Of a stretch of 64,000 nucleotides of DNA, positions 56,190 to 64,000 are shown one piece after another. Below the pieces are notes generated by a model, which saw nothing but the letters and a program-made list of their open reading frames with translations, was not told where the DNA came from and made no database searches. The stretch is from Sorlinia euscelidii (GTDB lineage: Bacteria > Pseudomonadota > Alphaproteobacteria > Acetobacterales > Acetobacteraceae), in NCBI RefSeq assembly GCF_036452155.1, contig NZ_JAWJZY010000002.1, one strand, 5' to 3'. Both the position numbers and the translations under genes were made by a program. Position 1 is the stretch's first letter. Each line of letters opens with the position of its first letter.

Positions 56190-57527
56190 TTAGAAAAGAG
56201 TGTCGATAAGCAGCTTCACATTCAGTGCCAGGATGATCCCCGCGACGCCCCAGCTCGCGACGGCAAAACTTTTCCGAAGCTGAAATGGCCCCATGATTTT
56301 GCGGCTTGAGACGAAGAGGATGAGCGGTATCACCGCGAAAGGCAGTTGCAGCGACAGCACGACCTGACTTGCGATCAGAAGCGTGTTGACGCTGCCATCG
56401 CCGTAGAAAGCGACGGTGAAAATCACCGGGATGATGGCGATGCCACGTGTCAGAAGCCGCCGCGCCCAGGGCGCGATGCGGAGATGGAGAAACCCCTCCA
56501 TGACAATCTGACCGGCCAGCGTCCCGGTAATGGTGGAATTTGTGCCCGCAGCAAGCAGCGCGATCGCAAAAAGCGTTGAGGCCAGTCCAAAGCCCAGAAC
56601 GGGGGACAGCAGGCGATAAGCGTCCTCAATTTCCGCCACATTCTGATAGGCCGTGTTGTGAAAGGCCGCGGCGGCCACAATCAGAATGGCGGCATTGATG
56701 AAGAGGGCGAGCATAAGGGCGACGGAACTGTCCGTGACACTCCAGCGCAGGGCGTCGCGACGTTCAGCGATCGAGGCGCCATAAGCGCGGGTCTGGACGA
56801 TGGCGGAATGGAGGTACAGATTATGCGGCATCACCGTCGCGCCAATGACGCCGATGGCGATGTAAAGCATACCGGGATGCGTCACCACGTCGCGATGCGG
56901 GATGAAACCGCGCAGCAATTCAGCGACAGGTGGCGCAGCGGCAATGATCTGGAGGGTGAAGCAGAGCGCAATCACCCCCAGCAGCGCGGCGATGAACGCT
57001 TCGAGAAACCGGAAGCCCCGCCGCATAAAAAATAAAACGAGCAGCGCATCGAGGACAGAGATAATTGTCCCGATCAGGAACGGGATATGGAACAAAAGCT
57101 GCAGGGCGATCGCCGTGCCGATCACTTCTGCGACATCACATGCGATGATGGCGATTTCACAGGCAGTCCAAAGCGGGAAGCTCAGCCAGCGTGGGCACCA
57201 TTCCCGACATGCCTGCGCGAGGTCCCGACCCGTTGCGATGCCAAGGCGCGCGCTCAGCGCCTGTAACAAAATTGCCATGAAATTGGACAGAAGGATTACA
57301 CAAAGCAGGCGGTAACCATATTGCGCGCCCCCTTGCAGATCTGTCGCCCAGTTGCCCGGGTCCATATAGCCGACAGCAACAAGATAGCCCGGGCCCATAT
57401 AGGAAAATAATTTGCGTGCCCAGTTCTGGTCCGGTGATGCCACACGAACGGTGGAAAAAACCTCAGGGAGGCTGGCCCTGTCGCGATTTCGCGCCGAAGC
57501 CGTTGATGGGGAAACGTCGCCTTGCAT
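56190..57527 (-). CDS. mntH: Nramp-family divalent-metal/proton symporter MntH
   Basis: 445 aa with 11 membrane helices. The metal-binding residues are D56-P-G-N59 and M233-P-H235. MntH imports Mn2+ (and Fe2+) with protons. A strong AGGAAG ribosome site precedes the ATG. The upstream spacer holds a Fur/Mur-like box overlapping a TATAAT -10 element (57624-57653). It precedes the TonB receptor on the same strand, so the receptor may belong to the same metal-uptake unit (inference). Confidence 0.94.
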   Translation of the reverse strand: MQGDVSPSTASARNRDRASLPEVFSTVRVASPDQNWARKLFSYMGPGYLVAVGYMDPGNWATDLQGGAQYGYRLLCVILLSNFMAILLQALSARLGIATGRDLAQACREWCPRWLSFPLWTACEIAIIACDVAEVIGTAIALQLLFHIPFLIGTIISVLDALLVLFFMRRGFRFLEAFIAALLGVIALCFTLQIIAAAPPVAELLRGFIPHRDVVTHPGMLYIAIGVIGATVMPHNLYLHSAIVQTRAYGASIAERRDALRWSVTDSSVALMLALFINAAILIVAAAAFHNTAYQNVAEIEDAYRLLSPVLGFGLASTLFAIALLAAGTNSTITGTLAGQIVMEGFLHLRIAPWARRLLTRGIAIIPVIFTVAFYGDGSVNTLLIASQVVLSLQLPFAVIPLILFVSSRKIMGPFQLRKSFAVASWGVAGIILALNVKLLIDTLF

Positions 57528-57867
57528 TATCTTCCTATCCCATTTTCAAGACGCGTCACCATGCCACGAAATGCACTCTCTGCGACAAAACATTGCCTGT
57601 TCCCAACGAGAAGGTTAATGTACATTATAACGTGTTGTTGACAATAACTCTCATTTGAAACGAGACCGTTTCGTGTCACTCCGCCCGCGTCTGTTGCATA
57701 ATAGCCACTCTCGTTGACGCACACCGTCAGAGGGGGACTTTCGATGAAACTCATGCGATCTCTGCAAGATGCGTCTATTCATCTCAAGGCCCGGGCCACC
57801 CCATTTACGTTGAGACTCAACGCACGGTAAAAGGCGCGCGCCGAAGGCGGGGGGGGTCAGAACTCAG
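57528..57867. other. mntH/glutaminase divergent spacer
   Basis: Besides the mntH control site (57624-57653), a 28-codon frame at 57744-57830 has GGGGG seven bases before its ATG and lies just upstream of the glutaminase gene. It could be a leader peptide, but nothing proves it. Confidence 0.3.
57624..57653 (-). promoter_or_regulatory. mntH promoter with Fur/Mur-like box
   Basis: On the minus strand TGAGAGTTATTGTCA (57653-57639) matches the 7-1-7 Fur consensus TGATAATnATTATCA at 11 of 14 positions. It lies about ten bases upstream of TATAAT (57629-57624), the usual place for a repressor site. In alphaproteobacteria the Fur homologue often acts as the manganese regulator Mur. Match counts were made by eye. 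Confidence 0.45.
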
Positions 57868-58815
57868 GTGGCGAAGCTTGATTTAGATGAGATGCTGGCG
57901 CAGATCGCATCCGAAATTGCGAAAATCACCTATCGTGGGCGGGTGGCGGACTATATTCCGCCCCTTGCCGATGTGTCCTTGGACAAGTTCGGTATGGCAG
58001 TGTGTACGGCGGACGGTACGTGCGCCCGGACGGGAGATGCGGAGGAAGGATTTTCAATCCAGAGCGTGTCGAAAATCTTCGCCCTGACACTGGCGCTTCA
58101 ACATGATGCAGCTGAAATCTGGCAGCGCGTTGGGCGCGAGCCCTCTGGCACGCCATTTAACTCCATCGTGCAGCTTGAGAGCGAGCACGGCATCCCCCGC
58201 AATCCGTTTATCAATGCGGGCGCCATTGTCATCGCCGATATTCTGACCGCACGATATGGCGCGAAAGGTGTTCAGGCAAAATTGCTGGCCCTCGTGCGGG
58301 ATCTTTCAGGAAGGGACGTAACGGGGGAAGCGCCTGTCAGCATCAATGAAGCGACCGCCAGGGCGGAAAAATCTTCCGGGCATCGCAATGTGGCGCTGGC
58401 CCAGTATATGCGGGTCTTCGGCAATATACGTCATGACGTTGAAGAAACGCTGGATGCGTATTTTCATCAATGCGCCCTGACGATGAGTTGCACCCAGCTC
58501 GCGCGGGCGGGGCGCTACCTCATGATGGAAGGCGTGAACCCGGTTTCGCGACACGTCATCGCAACAGCCGCGCATAACCGCCTGATCCTCGCCCTGATGA
58601 TGATGTGCGGACATTATGATGCATCCGGCAATTTCGCTATCAAAGTGGGTTTGCCGGGTAAATCCGGCGTCGGGGGCGGCATATTGGCGATTGCACCCAG
58701 GATTGCGTCCGTCGCTGTCTGGTCCCCCGGTTTATGCGCCGCAGGGAATTCCTTGCTTGGGACTTATGCGCTTGAGCGCCTTGTGCAGATGACGGGCTGG
58801 ACCGTTTTCAGTTAG
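57868..58815 (+). CDS. glsA: Glutaminase (serine-type GlsA family)
   Basis: 315 aa. It hydrolyses glutamine to glutamate and ammonia. The beta-lactamase-like active site SxxK is in FSIQSVSKIFAL, with the YxN-type residues in IPRNPFINAGAIV, and HHQ/GLPGKSGVGGGI near the C-terminus. The start is GTG at 57868 with a G-rich site upstream. Length and motifs match E. coli GlsA2 (YneH). It is divergent from mntH and convergent with cbiD. Confidence 0.92.
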   Translation: MAKLDLDEMLAQIASEIAKITYRGRVADYIPPLADVSLDKFGMAVCTADGTCARTGDAEEGFSIQSVSKIFALTLALQHDAAEIWQRVGREPSGTPFNSIVQLESEHGIPRNPFINAGAIVIADILTARYGAKGVQAKLLALVRDLSGRDVTGEAPVSINEATARAEKSSGHRNVALAQYMRVFGNIRHDVEETLDAYFHQCALTMSCTQLARAGRYLMMEGVNPVSRHVIATAAHNRLILALMMMCGHYDASGNFAIKVGLPGKSGVGGGILAIAPRIASVAVWSPGLCAAGNSLLGTYALERLVQMTGWTVFS

Positions 58816-58847
58816 GCGGTGGCGTGTTCCTCTTACGGTACGCTGTT

Positions 58848-59933
58848 TCATGCGGGGCGCGGGGCCGATCGGCCGACAATCCGCCCTTCACGGTCCGTCA
58901 CGATGACATCGACCGCGATATCGGATGGGGCGAGGCAGGCGCGCGTGACGGAAGCGGCTTCCGCCGCGATCAGATCGCCCAGGGCAGGGTGATTTGCGCG
59001 TTGGAACGCCTCCAGCACCGTGTTGGCGCGGCGCATCCCCTCCCTGATCTCCGACGTGACGCCGAGTCTTTCCGCCATGATGGCGAGGCTGCCCGGATCG
59101 GCGAGGGTGCGGCTTGAATGGAGGTCCAGATGGCCCTGCGCCAGCTTGGTCATTTTTGCGATTCCCCCCGCGATGGTGAGATGGGGGACAGGGTGCTGAC
59201 GAAGATATTTCAGCATTCCCCCGACAAAATCACCCATCTCAATCAGGGCCGCGTCAGGGAGATCGTAGAGAGCTTTGACACAGGCTTCCGACGTGCTGCC
59301 CGTGCTGCCCGCAATGTGGGTGAGGCCGCTGGCGCGCGCCACATCAATGCCGCGATGAATCGTGTCGATCCATGCGGAGCAGGAAAATGGCACGACAATG
59401 CCGGTCGTCCCCAATATGGAGAGGCCACCCATTATCCCCAACCTCGGATTGAGTGTCTGGCGGGCAAGGGCTTCACCATTTTCGATACTGATGGTCACGA
59501 TGGCGTCGGCACCTTGAGGGGTGACTTCCATGAGGGCGTTCGTGATCATTCGGCGTGGCACTGGATTGATGGCCGGGGCCCCGGGCGGGAGGGGCAGGCC
59601 CGGGCGGGTGACAACGCCCACACCGTCACCCGCCATGAAAGTCACGCCTTCTCCGGCCACGCCGCGCCTGACTGACGCGGTGATAAGCGCGCCATGCGTC
59701 ACATCCGGATCATCACCCGCATCTTTGACGACGCGCGCCCAGGCTGATTCACCGACCTGACCGCATCCATCCAGCGCGAAGCTGACCTGACGCTGGTTTG
59801 GCAGTGAGATGGTGACAGGGTCGGGGAATTGACCTGTCTGAAGCCAGCTCCAGGCGGATTTTGCGGCGGCGGTGGCGCAACTGCCGGTTGTCCAGCCGCG
59901 CCTTAAAGGCGGGCGTTCCCTGTCCTTCTTCAT
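58848..59933 (-). CDS. cbiD: Cobalt-precorrin-5B C1-methyltransferase CbiD
   Basis: 361 aa. The N-terminus RRGWTTGSCATAAAKSAW is diagnostic. Further motifs are GGLSILGTTGIVVPFS, HIAGSTGSTSE and HLTIAGGIAKMTKLAQG. CbiD methylates C1 during ring contraction in the early-cobalt pathway, yet this genome also has the late-cobalt chelatase subunit CobN. Such cbiD/cobN mosaics are known in several alphaproteobacteria, where CbiD replaces CobF. It is divergent from the riboswitch operon, leaving a shared spacer. Confidence 0.94.
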   Translation of the reverse strand: MKKDRERPPLRRGWTTGSCATAAAKSAWSWLQTGQFPDPVTISLPNQRQVSFALDGCGQVGESAWARVVKDAGDDPDVTHGALITASVRRGVAGEGVTFMAGDGVGVVTRPGLPLPPGAPAINPVPRRMITNALMEVTPQGADAIVTISIENGEALARQTLNPRLGIMGGLSILGTTGIVVPFSCSAWIDTIHRGIDVARASGLTHIAGSTGSTSEACVKALYDLPDAALIEMGDFVGGMLKYLRQHPVPHLTIAGGIAKMTKLAQGHLDLHSSRTLADPGSLAIMAERLGVTSEIREGMRRANTVLEAFQRANHPALGDLIAAEAASVTRACLAPSDIAVDVIVTDREGRIVGRSAPRPA

Positions 59934-60137
59934 GGTTCGGCGTGGATCATCGGGTCAGGCCATCGACACATGATGAGATGGAGAGAAATTGATTATCTTG
60001 CAGATCCGCTTGCCTCCGGCAGGTCACCGTCACTGGATGCTGACGGAGAGTAGACTTTCCGGGGGTGATAAAGCAATGAGATCAAGCTTGACCCCGCGTC
60101 TTGCCTCCGCCCGTCATTAAGATATAGTGATTTTCTG

Positions 60138-60345
60138 TCACCGAGGTGCCCTCACGGGCTTAAAGGGGAAGGCGGTGCGCCCAGACTCTGATGATATTCA
60201 GGGAAAGTGGGTCAGGCCGGCGCTGCCCCCGCAACTGTAAGTGGTTTGATATCAGGGCGATAAAGCCACTGGGCGTCTCATGTCGATGTCCGGGAAGGTG
60301 CCCTGAAGGAGTGATCCGCGCCACGAGCCAGGAGACCTGCCTCGC
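60138..60345 (+). ncRNA. Cobalamin riboswitch (AdoCbl-type)
   Basis: Conserved segments in order: CCGAGGTGCC (60141-60150), the B12 box GCTGCCCCCGCAACTGTAAG (60222-60241), GCCACTG (about 60266), CCGGGAAGG and the closing GAGCCAGGAGACCTGCC (about 60325-60341). These are the hallmark blocks of the family. It precedes the DUF1636-cobW-cobN operon, so B12 should repress it. The expression platform lies in the 145 bases before the first start. Confidence 0.93.
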
Positions 60346-60490
60346 AAGATTTGAGTCGACGATACTGGCTGGCGGGGTGCCCGGTCAGTGTGGAATGCTG
60401 CGGGGCTTGATGCCTGACGTGGTTTTTTGCCGGTGCACGATGCGTGCGTTGGCCGTTATGTCGCGCTTCTTTCCCGCCTCAAGGGCGTCC

Positions 60491-60862
60491 ATGATGAATG
60501 AAAATGCTGCGACCCGCCCGCATCTGAGCATATGCCTCACCTGCGCCGCGCCTGATGAAAAAATTTCCGGCCGGAAACTTTATGACGCTGTCACGGCGGC
60601 TAGTGATGGACGTGTCGATGTCATTGGCGTCCACTGCCTCGCATCCTGCCGGAACACATGTTCCGCCACGATTTCCATGCCCGGGAAGTGGGGGTGGCTG
60701 ATGGGCCATCTCCATGCCGGACTCGCGCAGGACCTGCTGACATATATTGCCGCCTATCGACGCTCCGCGCGGGGCGTCGTCATGCCATCCAAACGGCCTG
60801 CCAGTCTTGAGAAAGTCATGATCGGTCGTTTCCCGACCTTTATGCAAAGGGATCTCACATGA
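60491..60862 (+). CDS. DUF1636 cysteine-rich protein of the cobalamin operon
   Basis: 123 aa from the ATG at 60491 (or 60494). The frame open upstream covers the riboswitch and is not coding. Cysteine pattern C-x2-C (CLTC) then C-x3-C-x3-C (CLASCRNTC), as in thioredoxin-like [2Fe-2S] folds, marks DUF1636. GKWGWLMGHL and the Arg-rich C-terminus are conserved. DUF1636 is repeatedly found beside cobW/cobN; its role may be electron transfer or metal handling in B12 synthesis, not established. It overlaps cobW by four bases. Confidence 0.82.
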   Translation: MMNENAATRPHLSICLTCAAPDEKISGRKLYDAVTAASDGRVDVIGVHCLASCRNTCSATISMPGKWGWLMGHLHAGLAQDLLTYIAAYRRSARGVVMPSKRPASLEKVMIGRFPTFMQRDLT

Positions 60863-61905
60863 ATGACCAACTTTCGAAAATTCCGGTCACCATTATCACC
60901 GGCTTTCTCGGAGCGGGTAAAACGACTTTGCTGCGCCATCTTATTGAACATGCCAATGGGCGCCGCATCGCGATTATCGTCAATGAATTCGGCGCGGTCG
61001 GGGTGGATGGCGATACGCTCAGAAGCTGCGGCGTGACAGGTTGCGCGGAATCCGGCGTCATTGAGCTGACGAATGGCTGCCTCTGCTGCACCGTGGCAGA
61101 TGATTTCATCCCGACAATGCAAAGCCTTCTGGACCGTGACAACCCGCCTGAACATGTGGTGATCGAGACATCCGGGCTGGCCCTGCCAAAGCCCCTGCTG
61201 AAGGCGTTCAACTGGCCTTCCATCCGGACGCGTATGACGGTGGATGGCGTGATTACCGTCGTTGACGTCCCTGCCGTTGCGGAGGGGCGCTTCGCGGATG
61301 ACCCTCAGGCCGTGGCAGCTCAAAGGGCGGAAGATCCATCCCTCGACCATGATAATCCCCTTGCCGAGGTGTTTGAGGATCAGCTCGATTCCGCGGATCT
61401 CGTTATCCTCAATAAATCGGACCTCGTCTCTTCATCACAATTGCGCGCTGTCATTGCCCAGCTTGATGCGCGCGCGCGACGGGTCGGGGTGGTTGTGGCG
61501 CGCCATGGACGAGTTGACCCGACCGTCGTACTCGGCATCGCCGCCGCCGCGGAAGATGACCTCGCGTCACGACCCTCGCATCATGATGATGCAGAGGCGC
61601 ATGAGCATGATGATTTCGTGTCATTTGTGATGGATCTGCCGTTGCAGGACAGTGTCGAGGCTTTTATCGCCAAGGCTGAGCGCGCCGCTTCCGGACAGAA
61701 TATCCTGCGTATGAAAGGTTACGCCCATATTCAAAACCGGGATCTGCCTTTAGGGATACAGGCGGTCGGTCAACGCATCCAGCATGGATTTGCCCCGATG
61801 GCCCTTCGATCCGCGCAAGATAGGTCGGGGGCTGCCGGCAAGATCGTTGTTATCGCGCAAAAGGGACTGGATGAGGACGCGGTGCGCCGCGCCTTCACCG
61901 GGTAG
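60859..61905 (+). CDS. cobW: CobW, COG0523 GTPase of the cobalamin operon
   Basis: 348 aa. The P-loop is GFLGAGKTTLLRH, the CxCC motif is NGCLCCTVAD, and LNKSDLV gives GTP specificity. A His/Asp-rich stretch (HHDDAEAHEHDD, about residues 240-252) is a metal-binding insert. CobW is proposed to deliver cobalt to the CobNST chelatase. Context under a B12 riboswitch and directly before cobN supports this. It overlaps DUF1636 (ATGA) and is followed by cobN three bases on. The other COG0523 gene in the window (43781) is in a zinc-like context. Confidence 0.92.
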   Translation: MNDQLSKIPVTIITGFLGAGKTTLLRHLIEHANGRRIAIIVNEFGAVGVDGDTLRSCGVTGCAESGVIELTNGCLCCTVADDFIPTMQSLLDRDNPPEHVVIETSGLALPKPLLKAFNWPSIRTRMTVDGVITVVDVPAVAEGRFADDPQAVAAQRAEDPSLDHDNPLAEVFEDQLDSADLVILNKSDLVSSSQLRAVIAQLDARARRVGVVVARHGRVDPTVVLGIAAAAEDDLASRPSHHDDAEAHEHDDFVSFVMDLPLQDSVEAFIAKAERAASGQNILRMKGYAHIQNRDLPLGIQAVGQRIQHGFAPMALRSAQDRSGAAGKIVVIAQKGLDEDAVRRAFTG

Positions 61906-61908
61906 GGC

Positions 61909-64000
61909 ATGCATCTCCTCCTGCGCGAGCAGCATAATATCGAGGCGCAGGATGTGGCGGAGGATCTGGACCATCCGGCGGCGCCGCTTCTGCTCATGTC
62001 CTTTACCGATAGTGACCTCCTCGGCCTTTCAGCCGCCGCGCGCGCGCAAAGTGCCGAGGGCGAGGGTGCGCTGCAACTTGTGAATCTGCAAAGACTGCGC
62101 CACCCCATGTCCGTCGATCTTTATCTTGAAAAAACGGCGGCAGGTGCGCGCGTCATTGTGGTGCGCCTGCTCGGTGGGCTGGAATATTGGCGTTACGGTG
62201 TTGAAGAGCTGATGGCCTTGTGCCGCGCCCGGAAGATCCCTCTGGCCCTGCTGCCGGGTGCCTGTCAGGGCACGGATACATTGCGGGAAAAATCAACCGT
62301 CTCCCCGGAAATATGGTCTCGCCTGAATGGATTTTTTCAGGAGGGGGCCAGCGTAACTGGTCAGGCGCTTACCACCTGATGCGCAGCCTTGCGGGGCTGG
62401 CGGAAGATGATGGCGCGTCCGCCGAGAGCCTTCCATCCTGTGGTATTTACCGCACGGCTGCGGCGAAGTCGGATGCGGGCCATGCCGGTGGGACGCCGCG
62501 CAAGGCATGGGTGATTTTTTACCGCGCCCATCTGGCGGCGGGCGATCTGGAAGGTATCGACGCGTTGATCGCGGCCCTGGCCGCGGCTGGTCTGGACGTG
62601 AAGGCGCTTTTCGTCGCCTCCCTGAAAAATGACGCGGTTGCGGCATGGCTGGCGCAGATGATGGACAGCACCCCCCGAACATCATCCTGAATGCCACGTT
62701 TTTCTCCGCCCGTCGGGAGGGGGGGAGGGACGATCCTTCTGAGGATGGCAGTATTCTTGACCGCGCGGAGGTTCCGGTCATTCAGCTTCTTCAGCCGGGC
62801 GCAACGCGCGCGCAGTGGATGAAGGCCGCGCGCGGTCTTTCCCAATCTGATATTGCCATGCAGATCGCCTTGCCGGAACTGGACGGGCGCCTTGACGGGC
62901 CGCCCATCTCCTTCCGCAAAGAGGCGCCGCCCGGCCTGCCCTCCCGACGGGAGGCTTTCCCCGACGGTGTGGCGCAGGCTGTTTCCATGGCGGAAGGCTG
63001 GACCCGACTGGCGGCGACCCCGCCCGCGCAGCGCCAATTGGCGCTGATCCTTTCCGATTACCCCGGTGCGGAAGGCCAGATGGCGCATGCTGTCGGGCTG
63101 GATGGTTTCGCGAGTATCGCCTCCATCCTCCAATTGCTTGCCGAGTCCAGCTATGACACATGTTCGGATGACCCGATTGCGATTGCCGGGCAGATAACCA
63201 GGGCGCAACCCATCCCCATCCTGTCCGCTGCAGAATATCAGCGGCTTTTCATGACCCTTCCCCATCAGGTGCGTGAGGCGGTCACTGCTGTGTGGGGCGC
63301 GCCGGGTCGGGCGATTTCGGCGCGTTTCCACCTCTATGGAAAAGTGCGCGTCGCCGTGCAGCCGCGGCGCAGTCAGGTGAGGGACCATAAGGCGCATTAT
63401 CATGACCCTGATGCGGTGCCGAACCATGATTATCTTGGTTTTTATCTTTGGCTGCATCATGTTGAGTCACCTCATGCCATGATCCATCTTGGCACGCATG
63501 GCACGATGGAGTGGCTGCCGGGCAAGGCTGTGGCGCTGTCGCGCGCCTGTCTGCCGCAGTCACTTTGCCAAGGGCTGCCCGTTATCTACCCCTTCATCGT
63601 CAATAATCCCGGAGAGGCCGCGGCGGCAAAGCGGCGACTCGGCGCGGTGACCATCGGGCACATGACGCCCCCCATGCGCAAGGCCGGGCATGATCACCAT
63701 CTCGCAGCGCTTGAGCGCCTGATCGATGAATATGCGGAAGCCGAAGGAATGGACCGACGACGCGGCAAGACGCTGCGGCGGGACATCATCCTCAAGGCGC
63801 AGTTCTGCGGATTATGGGACGAATGCCGCCTTTCCGATACGCAACTCAATGATGACGAGGCCCTGGCGCGGCTTGATGCCTGGCTGTGCGACGTTAAAGA
63901 CCTTCAGATCCGCGACGGGCTGCATATTTTCGGGCAGACGCCTCCCGGTGAGAAGCTGCTGACGGCGACGATCGCATCAAGCTGCCATGCCGACGCGGAC
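61909..64000 (+). CDS. cobN: Cobaltochelatase subunit CobN (two apparent frameshifts; runs off window)
   Basis: At least 697 codons are visible. CobN is the large subunit that inserts cobalt into hydrogenobyrinic acid a,c-diamide. The first frame (MHLLLREQHNIEAQDVAEDL, YWRYGVEELMALCRARK) runs to 62343. The second begins GGQRNWSGAYHLMRSLAGL and runs to 62671. The third (NIILNATFFSARRE onward, then HYHDPDAVPNHDYLGF, MIHLGTHGTMEWLPGKAVAL and YPFIVNNPGEAAAAKRR) stays open to the window end. Single missing bases in the G5 run 62343-62347 and the C6 run 62671-62676 restore one frame. The 3' end lies beyond 64000. Confidence 0.87.

Noticed and set aside
57624..57646. TTGTCA...TATAAT pair as the mntH promoter
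   Set aside because: The spacing is only 9 bases, too short for sigma70; only the -10 and the operator-like box are kept.
60191..60490. Long N-terminal extension of the DUF1636 frame
   Set aside because: It overlaps the conserved cobalamin riboswitch, and the family sequence begins after 60491.

Overview
The window looks like chromosomal DNA of an acetic acid bacterium (Alphaproteobacteria, Acetobacteraceae). The evidence is a hopanoid-modification cluster (hpnH, hpnM, hpnI, hpnJ), a mosaic cobalamin pathway (cbiD beside cobN, cobQ, cobO), class I archaeal-type aldolase, MEP-pathway ispE, and moderately high G+C. Genus cannot be assigned from the sequence alone. I see no prophage, CRISPR array or complete insertion sequence.

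Layout. 0-4.3 kb: hopanoid genes hpnJ (cut by the window edge), hpnI and hpnM on the minus strand, diverging from hpnH. 4.4-5.7 kb: CNNM/CBS transporter-like protein. 5.9-11.8 kb: three tandem, diverged GH39-type glycosidases without signal peptides, two of them with clear sigma70 promoters. 12-19.6 kb: lytic transglycosylase, UDG-like protein, TPR protein, ispE, an SDR lacking its catalytic residues, and a VTT-family membrane protein. 19.6-22 kb: two-component system. 22-26.8 kb: cysteine synthase, DUF2272 lipoprotein, Nudix hydrolase, glycosyltransferase and a small secreted coiled-coil protein. 26.8-31.5 kb: biotin operon bioF-bioH-like-bioC-bioD, divergent from bioA. 32-33.4 kb: gene-poor stretch. 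33.4-35.3 kb: queE-queC-queD. 35.4-42.7 kb: late cobalamin genes. 42.7-44.7 kb: WD40 protein plus COG0523 GTPase. 44.8-52.1 kb: O-antigen ligase-like protein and two Wzm/Wzt-type export ABC transporters flanking tRNA-Asp, a DUF1643 protein and a lipoprotein lytic transglycosylase. 52.2-58.8 kb: class I aldolase, nitrate-reductase-associated-like protein, TonB-dependent receptor, mntH and glutaminase. 58.8-64 kb: cbiD, and a cobalamin-riboswitch operon (DUF1636, cobW, cobN) that runs off the window.

The genes form a cofactor-rich block: biotin, queuosine precursor and B12. The B12 set may also supply cobalamin to HpnJ, a B12-binding-type radical SAM enzyme. The wzm/wzt/waaL-like genes handle surface polysaccharide, and the GH39 enzymes could trim such polymers.

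The strongest unexpected pattern is seven apparent single-base deletions in six conserved genes (bioC, bioH-like, bioA, cobT, cobN twice, TonB receptor). Almost all can be placed in a G/C homopolymer, and in every case the correct family sequence resumes immediately in another frame. Homopolymer under-calling in the assembly explains this best, but true decay or slippage tracts remain possible. The most interesting biology is the GH39 triplication, the catalytic-residue-less SDR and the UDG-like protein without Fe-S cysteines.
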